From Mycobacterium senriense (lineage in GTDB: Bacteria > Actinomycetota > Actinomycetes > Mycobacteriales > Mycobacteriaceae), in NCBI RefSeq assembly GCF_019668465.1, contig NZ_AP024829.1, positions 1-20,977 on the forward strand: DNA of 20,977 nucleotides, in the 5' to 3' direction. The position numbers and the translations under genes are program-made. The notes beneath the pieces are model-generated. The model was not told the DNA's origin. It ran no database searches and worked only from the letters and a program-made list of their open reading frames with translations. Below, in pieces: positions 18,701 to 20,977 of this stretch. Every line of letters starts with the position of its first letter. The first letter of the stretch is position 1.

Positions 18701-20977
18701 TAGCCCACCAACCGTTTGTCGCCGGGGCGGTCCTCGCGGGCGATCACCACCGCCTGCTCCACACCGGCCAGCCGGGCCAGCGCGGCCTGGATTTCGCCGA
18801 GCTCGATGCGATAGCCGCGGATCTTGACCTGCTCATCGGCGCGACCCAGATACCGCAGGTGCCCGTCGGCCCCCCAAGTCACGAGGTCCCCGGTGCGATA
18901 CATCCGTTGTCCCGACGCGGCCGCCCCGGCGAACGGGCACGCCACAAACCGAGAGGCCGTCAAAGCAGCCCGGCCCACGTATCCGTAGGCCAGCCCGCCG
19001 CCGGCGACATACAACTCGCCGACCACCCCGGCCGGCACCGGATGCAATGACGCGTCCAGCACGAAAAAGCCAAGATGCGCCAACGGTATCCCGATCGGGC
19101 TGACATTGCGGTCGACGTCGGCCACGGTGATCTCGCGGAACGAGGCATGCACCGTCGTCTCGGTGATTCCATACATGTTGATCAGCCGCGGTAATTCCGG
19201 GTGCTTGCGCAGCCACGTGTCAAGGCGCTGGGGTTCGAGTGCCTCGCCGCCGAACACCACCGTCTGCAGATTGAGCCGATCGTCGGACTCCGGTGCCCGA
19301 GCATCGGCGGCTTGCAGCGCATAAAACGCCGACGGCGTCTGACTCAATACGGCGACCTGTTCGGCAATCAGCAACGCGTGCAGGTCTTCCGGCGACCGAA
19401 CGACCGCATCGGGCACCACCACCAGCCGCCCGCCATGCAGCAGCGCACCGAAGATCTCCCACACCGAAAAGTCAAAGGCCAACGAGTGACACTGCGACCA
19501 CGCCCCCGTGCCCCGCAGCTCTTGGTCGGCATTCAAGGTTTCCAGCAGCCGGAGCACGTTCTGGTGCGCGACGGCCACGCCCTTGGGAACCCCGGTGGTG
19601 CCCGAGGTGTAAATCAAGTAGGCGACATTGTCCGGATCCGGCGCCGGCAATCCCGTGCACGGGTAGCCGGGAATGCGAGGGTCATCGACATCAATGACCG
19701 GCAATTGGCGCTCATCCAAGCGACCGGCCAACCCGGCATTAGTGATCGCGGCGATCGGCGCGGCATCGGCAACCATGAACTCCATCCGGGCCGCCGGGTG
19801 CGCGGGATCGATCGCCAGGTACGCCGCCCCGGTCTTGAGTACCGCCATTATCGCCACGACCGCCTCGGCCGACCGCGGCAACAGCAGCGCCACACACTGC
19901 CCCGGGCCGGCGCCCAGGCCGGCCAACAGGTGCGCCAACCGGTTCGACGCCTCGTCGAGCTCCCGGTAGCTCATCGAGTGGTCTTCGAAGGTCACCGCCA
20001 GCGCTTCGGGCGCACGCGTGACTTGGGCGGCCCACAGGGTCGGAATCGATACCGGTGTGGGTGCGGGCCGGGTCAACACCGCCCGGTTGCCCCACCGATC
20101 CAGGCGGCCGTGCTCATCGGTATCGAGCACATCCAGCGACGACAACCGCCGGCTGGGATCGGCGGTCATGGCCGCCAACACTCGCCGCAACCGCTCGATC
20201 AGCGTTTCGATGCTTTGGGTGTCGAACACGTCGGTGCGGAACTCCACCGTCCCGCCGATCCCGGCGAGCTCACCGGCTTCGCTCCAGCGTTCGGCCAACG
20301 AGAACGTCAGGTCCATCCGGGCGGTGCGCATGTCCACCGACATCGGCGTGACCTCCACATCACCCATCGCCAGCCCGGCGGTGGGGTCCCCGGCGAAGTT
20401 CTGCCAGGCCAACACCACCTGCACCAGCGGGTGATGGGCCAGGCTTCGGGCCGGGTTGAGCCGCTCCACCAGCACCTCGAAGGGCACGTCCTGGTGCTCG
20501 TAGGCGGCCAGGCTGCGCTGACGGACCTGAGCCAGTAACTCAGCGACCGTGGGATCCCCGGCTATCTCGACCCGCAACACCAAGGTGTTGACGAAAAAGC
20601 CCACCAGCTCATCGAGTGCGGGATCACCGCGCCCGGCGATCGGGAAACCCACCGCCACCTCGGAACTGGCGCTGAGCTTGGCCAACAGCACCGCCAAGGC
20701 GGCCTGCATCACCATGAAGCTGGTCGCGTTGTGCTCACGGGCCACCCGACGAATTTGCTGCTGCAGTCCGGCCGGCCAGTCCACGACCACACTGGACCCG
20801 CGGTAATCGGCCACCGGCGGATAGGGCCGGTCGGTGGGCAGCTGCAACCGCTCGGGCAGCCCGGCCAGCGCCTGCTCCCAGTAAGCCAGCTGCGCCGCGA
20901 TCGGGCTCTCGGCATCGGCCAGATCCCCCAACTGCGCACGCTGCCACAGCGTGTAGTCGACATACTGCACCGGCAAC
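6793..20977 (-). CDS. Giant multimodular NRPS with N-methyltransferase and terminal thioesterase (5' end outside window)
   Basis: The visible 4727 residues encode four modules: partial C-A-T, C-A(MT)-T, C-A-T, C-A-T, then a type I thioesterase. Residue numbers count from the first visible codon (20976-20974, a TTG coding Leu inside a condensation domain, not a start). Carrier-protein serines are 853, 2312, 3367 and 4420, each in LGGDS. All four adenylation domains keep [15 protein letters not shown] and NGK/SGK lysine motifs, so each should activate an amino acid. No epimerization domain is present in the visible part. The frame is uninterrupted. The stop lies 67 bases before the hydroxylase start; with the exporter these three genes form a likely operon. 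Because it ends in a thioesterase, this protein finishes the peptide. The third visible condensation domain has a damaged catalytic motif, described in the module entry. Confidence 0.97.
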   Translation of the reverse strand, partial: LPVQYVDYTLWQRAQLGDLADAESPIAAQLAYWEQALAGLPERLQLPTDRPYPPVADYRGSSVVVDWPAGLQQQIRRVAREHNATSFMVMQAALAVLLAKLSASSEVAVGFPIAGRGDPALDELVGFFVNTLVLRVEIAGDPTVAELLAQVRQRSLAAYEHQDVPFEVLVERLNPARSLAHHPLVQVVLAWQNFAGDPTAGLAMGDVEVTPMSVDMRTARMDLTFSLAERWSEAGELAGIGGTVEFRTDVFDTQSIETLIERLRRVLAAMTADPSRRLSSLDVLDTDEHGRLDRWGNRAVLTRPAPTPVSIPTLWAAQVTRAPEALAVTFEDHSMSYRELDEASNRLAHLLAGLGAGPGQCVALLLPRSAEAVVAIMAVLKTGAAYLAIDPAHPAARMEFMVADAAPIAAITNAGLAGRLDERQLPVIDVDDPRIPGYPCTGLPAPDPDNVAYLIYTSGTTGVPKGVAVAHQNVLRLLETLNADQELRGTGAWSQCHSLAFDFSVWEIFGALLHGGRLVVVPDAVVRSPEDLHALLIAEQVAVLSQTPSAFYALQAADARAPESDDRLNLQTVVFGGEALEPQRLDTWLRKHPELPRLINMYGITETTVHASFREITVADVDRNVSPIGIPLAHLGFFVLDASLHPVPAGVVGELYVAGGGLAYGYVGRAALTASRFVACPFAGAAASGQRMYRTGDLVTWGADGHLRYLGRADEQVKIRGYRIELGEIQAALARLAGVEQAVVIAREDRPGDKRLVGYVIGTADPAELRSALAERLPAYMVPAAVVVLDALPLTVNGKLDTRALPAPEYTSGDGYRAPGTATEEILAGIYAQVLGLERVGIDDSFFDLGGDSLSAMRVIAAVNNALDAHLAVRTVFEAPTVAQLAPRIGGDGGGRKPLVVGARPAAVPLSFAQQRLWFLDRFEGGVATYNMPTAFRINGVLDVEALGAAIDDVIARHESLRTIFPDVDGVPVQQVVPAEAGMWRRGDAVVSLAEQNLVGELAALAGYRFDLSTEIPIRAQIYAVGPEQHVVGIVVHHIAFDGWSLAPMARDIGEAYRARRQGRAPQWAPLPVQYADYTLWQRDWLGAESDPDSVIAGQLAYWRQELADLPEVVSLPTDRARPPAPSYRGDELAVHLDPRLWAGIKALAAAHNATASMVLQAAMVVVLHRAGAGEDITMGTPIAGRMDAALDELVGFFVNTWVLRVRVNPAQQFSEVLEQVRQKALDAYSNQDVPFELLVEQLNPVRSASHHPLFQVATVLQNNARPEIALEGVSVEALMVGTRTAKFDIDIQLSEVPSADTAAPMAAGVLTYATDLYDRASIERMVSWFGRVIEAVVADASVAVGEVSLLDRGERDLLLSRWSGAGVTAPVGLAPQVLAAAVAADPDAVAVIDDGREVSYRELDQWSTRLARVLIEAGVGPERAVGVAMDRCVELLAAWWAVLKAGGVYVPVDPTHPVERIAAALDAVDAVCVLTCSADTVAGARPVLRIDDLDLTGRCADPITDADRLAPLGVDNTAYVIFTSGSTGVPKGVAVSHAGLLGVAAAHREAFGLGPDARVLAVAAPTFDASLFEWLLVVASAATLVVAPPDAYAGEALTGLMHGQRVSAAVLTPTVLSSLDRARLDALDLLITVGEACPGELVAAWAPGRRMFNAYGPTETTIWVTWAPLVAGQPVRIGAPIAGLCALVLDARLNPAPIGVVGELYVGGPLAHGYVGRAGLTAERFVANPFAAQSGSAGARMYRTGDLVRWTAAGTLDYLGRADTQVKLRGQRMELGELENTLLACPQVTQAAAVMHHGDTASHLVAYVTLEQTDAAAADDDAEIVDQWQHIYDELYDAEIDEAAASAPEFGSDFRGWNSSLTGEPIPLEEMEEWRSATVDRILALRPGRVLELGVGSGLVLSQIAPNCAEYWATDFSAPTIHKLQAAVAAQPWRDRVQLRVQPADVADGLPEGHFDVVVLNSVVQYFPSAGYLRDVMSVAMRLLAPGGALFIGDVRNHSLQGAFQTGVALARTAATDAAEIRQRVQRAMLGEAELLLAPEFFTIWAAEQPSTVGLDIEVKRGMADNELNRYRYDVTIHKTPAPVRSLATADSWAWAQCAGLGGLHDRLISQRPNTVRVTEIPRAGLISDVGIEHALAAGLPLADALARADDADAVVPEQLHGLAETAGYHVAVTWGAQPGTLDAVFITPVDPQRPTPPLTDLYLPSDGAHQRGTHANDPQTNTKIAAVRQQLSAWLPEYMVPTHIVVLDEFPMTSSGKLDRKALPAPVFAATAFRAPQTETEKIVAGVFAEVLGLDRVGVDDSFFDLGGDSLSAMRLIAAVNAGLDADLSVRAVFEAPTVAQLAPRIGKGGGLEPLKPVERPAVIPLSFAQSRLWFIDQLQGPSPLYNVVLPLRLSGHLDAGALFAALVDVVGRHESLRTLFRAIDGIPRQVVVPAEQADFGWEVIDATGWPADRLNEAVGAAVGYGFDLAIEIPLRAGLFRVADDEHVMVAVVHEIAADGWSTTRLVRDMSVAYASRCVGRAPDWAPLPVQYVDYTLWQRAQFGDLEDSGSRIAAQLAYWEQALAGMPERLQLPTDRPYPPVADQRGARLAVEWPALLQQQISRVSREHNATGFMVMQTALAVLLSKLSASSDVAVGFAIAGRRDPALDELVGFFVNTLVLRVDLAGDPTVAELLGQVRARGLAAYEHQDVPFEVLVERVNPTRSLAHHPLVQVMLGWNNFPGQVNVPATGLALGDLQVTPLLGDTQTAKMDLVFFLKENWTEAGAPAGISGHVEFRTDVFDAATIEALIARLQRVLMAMTTEPTRRLSSVDLLGEGEHARLDAIGNRAVLTASVSTPVSIPALFAEWVARTPNAVAVTCEARSMTYRELEQSANRLSHLLAAQGAGPGQTVALLFSRSAEAVVSILAVLKTGAAYLPIDPGLPAERIGFMLDDAKPIAAVTTTELAERLDGHDVVVVDVNDPAVAAQPSTGLPAPAPDDIAYLIYTSGTTGVPKGVAITHRNVTQLLGSLDAGLPDAGVWALCHSLAFDVSVWEIFGALLRGGRLVVVSEAVTGSPQDLHRVLVAERVSMLTQTPSAVAALPTEGLESVALAVVGEACPVEVVDRWAPGRVMVNAYGPTETTMCVAISAPLTAGSGVVPIGSPVSGAALFVLDEWLRPVPAGVVGELYVAGRGVGVGYVGRAALTGSRFVACPFGGAGAPGHRMYRTGDLVRWGTDGQLRYVGRADEQVKIRGYRIELGEIRAALAELDGVEQAVVIAREDRLGDKRLVGYVTGTGDPAELRSALAERLPDYMVPGAVVVIDALPLTANGKLDTRALPAPGYQNGGYRAPAGPVEEILAGAFAEVLGLERVGVDESFFDLGGDSLLAMRLVAKVETALDADLSVRTVFEAPTVTQLALCVSGDGGRREPLVAVERPAVVPLSFAQQRLWFIDQLLGPSPIYNMAAALRLSGRLDAEALGAALADVVARQESLRTVFPSVEGIPQQLVIPAERADFGWQVVDATGWPEGRLGEAIGSAVNHFFDLATEIPLRARLFRVGADEHVLVAVMHHIAADGVSMAPLVADLGVAYASRCAGHAPGWAPLPVQYADYTLWQRAQLGDVADSDSPIAAQLAYWEQELAGLPERLALPTDRPYPPVADYRGASVIVDWPAQLHQRVARVAREHNATGFMVIQAALAVLLSKLSSSPDVAVGFAIAGRDDPALDQLVGFFVNTLVLRVDLAGDPSFTESLDQVRARSLAAYEHQDVPFEVLVERLNPTRSLAHHPLVQVVLAWQNFARDDGAPAGLALGDLQVTPLSADTQVARMDLTLTLGERWNSAGEPAGIGGSVEFRTDVFDAASIEALIARLQRVLMELTDDPSRRLSAIDVLDETEHARLEVLGNKAVLTNPSSVAVSVPEVFATHVARTPNAVALVCGDRSMTYGELDEASNRLAHLLAGRGAGPGQTVALLFSRCAEAIVSMLAVLKTGAAYLPIDPAHPASRIGFVLADAAPIAALTTAGLAERLDGHEVPVIDVNDPRIQTYPCTGLAAPATDDLAYVIYTSGTTGVPKGVAIAHHNVTALLGSMDPDLAGPAQVWSQWHSYSFDISGWEIYGALLHGGRLVVVPESVAASPEDFHALLIAEQVSVLCQTPSAAGTLPPQGLESVTLLVGGEACPAELVDRWAPGRVMINEYGPTETTMWVALSAPLTAGSDVVPIGAPVPGAAFFVLDRWLQPVPAGVVGELYVAGTQVGVGYVRRAGLTASRFVACPFDQSGQRMYRTGDLVKWGPDGQLQYLGRADEQVKIRGYRIELGEIRAALAALDGVDQAAVIAREDRPGDKRLVGYFTGTADPTEVRTRLAERLPAYMVPAAVVVIDTLPLTVNGKLDTRALPAPEYTAGGYRAPSTPTEETLATIYAHILGLERVGVDDSFFDLGGDSLSAMRLIAAINKSLDTSLAVRTLFQAPSVRSLSQQLAQDASEAEVVPVEFLKQGAGVPLFCIHPASGLVWPYHALGNYLECPIIGIQQTSENDEAEPASILDMAKIYADRIQEIDPTGPYNLLGWSFGGVVAHEIAIELQRRGCLIARLVLLDALLDIPSSDMLNNDVLVEKALEEVLRFCRIDIPDQDEPLTYEWVEELLRERGFVEFAQYKPLLDLIVRNDATNLALARVHEPGVFDGDVDIFAAVADEGDRASSATQSWRPYVAGNINSYPINCTHQEMMSTESLILFGQQLKLLLEIEGACME
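6796..7599 (-). other. C-terminal thioesterase domain
   Basis: Alpha/beta-hydrolase type I thioesterase. It has CIHPASG near its start and the nucleophile motif GWSFG with Ser4546. Asp4573 in LVLLDALLD and His4699 in CTHQEMM complete the expected triad. It releases the finished peptide by hydrolysis or macrocyclisation; the sequence does not tell which. Local GC is low (7081-7140 is 43% by hand count) compared with the modules upstream. Confidence 0.92.
7600..10759 (-). other. NRPS module 4: C, A4, PCP4
   Basis: The condensation domain is normal (HHIAADG, His3552-His3553). A4 (about residues 3895-4375) has an unusual core, [11 protein letters not shown] with [12 protein letters not shown], giving pocket D-I-W-C-L-G-E-M-W-K. 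The Glu at the 322-equivalent position is rare and might bind a basic or polar side chain (inference); I cannot assign a substrate. PCP4 carries Ser4420. This is the last residue added before release. Confidence 0.85.
10223..10782. repeat. Module repeat, copy in module 4 of the large NRPS
   Basis: Partner of the repeat at 1-560. It encodes the N-terminal half of the fourth condensation domain. Similar but weaker copies occur near 13390-13960, and the end of the window (about 20720-20977) closely matches 13125-13390. Confidence 0.75.
10760..13924 (-). other. NRPS module 3: C with HExxxDG, A3, PCP3
   Basis: The condensation domain reads [11 protein letters not shown]: His2496 is kept but the second, catalytic His is Glu2497 (codon 13488-13486). 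The rest of the domain is full length and close to its neighbours. A3 (about residues 2840-3320) is intact, with pocket D-V-W-T-A-V-A-M-C-K. It shares D, W, T, A322, C331 and K517 with the GrsA Phe code, so an aromatic residue is possible at low confidence. PCP3 carries Ser3367. This domain should accept the N-methylated residue from module 2, so its activity matters for the whole chain. Confidence 0.85.
13925..18299 (-). other. NRPS module 2: C, A2 with embedded N-methyltransferase, PCP2
   Basis: The condensation domain is normal (HHIAFDG, His1037-His1038). A2 starts near residue 1370. It is interrupted after the RMELGELE motif by a methyltransferase and resumes at LPEYMVP with SGKLD, then PCP2 (Ser2312). 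The pocket reads D-A-F-V-I-V-A-I-W-K, which fits no code I know; it shares D, A, F, I and K with a Val code, so an aliphatic residue is only a guess. This module is the most divergent of the four: [10 protein letters not shown] replaces the (F/Y)D-S-WEI blocks of the others. Confidence 0.85.
14330..15540 (-). other. N-methyltransferase domain inserted in A2
   Basis: About 400 residues separate the A8-like and A9-like parts of A2, the usual place for NRPS N-methyltransferases. SAM-binding motif I is VLELGVGSG (residues 1891-1899), followed by [18 protein letters not shown] and [14 protein letters not shown], typical of a class I methyltransferase. Expected effect: the amino group of the residue loaded by module 2 is methylated before condensation. 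An acidic linker ([10 protein letters not shown]) precedes the domain. Confidence 0.88.
18300..20977 (-). other. NRPS module 1 (visible): partial C, A1, PCP1
   Basis: The condensation domain enters at the [12 protein letters not shown] block, after its HHxxxDG motif, which lies outside the window. A1 spans about residues 309-811. Its pocket reads D-F-W-S-V-G-M-V-H-K ([31 protein letters not shown]). This differs from the classic Thr code D-F-W-N-I-G-M-V-H-K at two positions, so threonine or a close analogue is the best guess. PCP1 carries Ser853. Confidence in the domain order is high; in the substrate, moderate. Confidence 0.85.

Noticed and set aside
20974..20976. TTG read as the start codon of the large NRPS
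   Set aside because: It encodes Leu within the conserved [12 protein letters not shown] block of a condensation domain. The true start lies outside the window.
1..20977. CRISPR-like or tandem-repeat reading of the recurring sequences
   Set aside because: The recurring blocks are spaced by kilobases and encode homologous NRPS domains; there are no short regular repeats with spacers.

Overview
The window looks like part of a large non-ribosomal peptide synthetase (NRPS) locus from a high-GC actinobacterium, most likely a Mycobacterium. The reasons are the GC-rich, GTG-using genes, the style of the NRPS modules, and a downstream synthetase that opens like the first glycopeptidolipid synthetase of mycobacteria, directly behind an MbtH-type gene. 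The family resemblance is from memory; no search was run. Every supported gene lies on the minus strand, so transcription runs from high to low coordinates.

Layout in transcription order: (1) 20977-6793, the 3' part of a giant NRPS (4727 visible residues; the 5' end is outside the window). Its visible domain order is [C]-A-T / C-A(N-methyltransferase)-T / C-A-T / C-A-T-TE. (2) 6725-5901, an aspartyl/asparaginyl beta-hydroxylase-family oxygenase. (3) 5890-4385, a DHA2-type MFS exporter. (4) 4369-4226, a doubtful 47-residue ORF just after the exporter. (5) 4384-3841, the only long gap, carrying two adjacent palindromes and a repeated half-site upstream of the next unit. (6) 3840-3613, an MbtH-like NRPS chaperone. 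(7) 3629 to beyond position 1, a second NRPS that overlaps the MbtH gene and begins with a divergent condensation domain of the lipo-initiation kind, followed by A-T-C.

A coherent reading is one peptide-natural-product pathway. The second NRPS could start the chain, possibly on a fatty acyl group. The large NRPS would extend it, N-methylate one residue and release the product through its thioesterase. The hydroxylase would tailor a residue or acyl chain, and the exporter would move the product out. Whether both synthetases serve one product cannot be proved from this window, because both run off its edges.

Most noteworthy points: a condensation domain with HExxxDG instead of HHxxxDG; adenylation pockets that do not match Asp or Asn although an Asp/Asn-hydroxylase-family gene sits in the cluster; signs of adenylation-core swapping between near-identical modules; and a palindrome plus half-site pair spaced about five helical turns apart upstream of the mbtH-like gene. 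I found no tRNA, rRNA, insertion sequence, integrase or CRISPR array.
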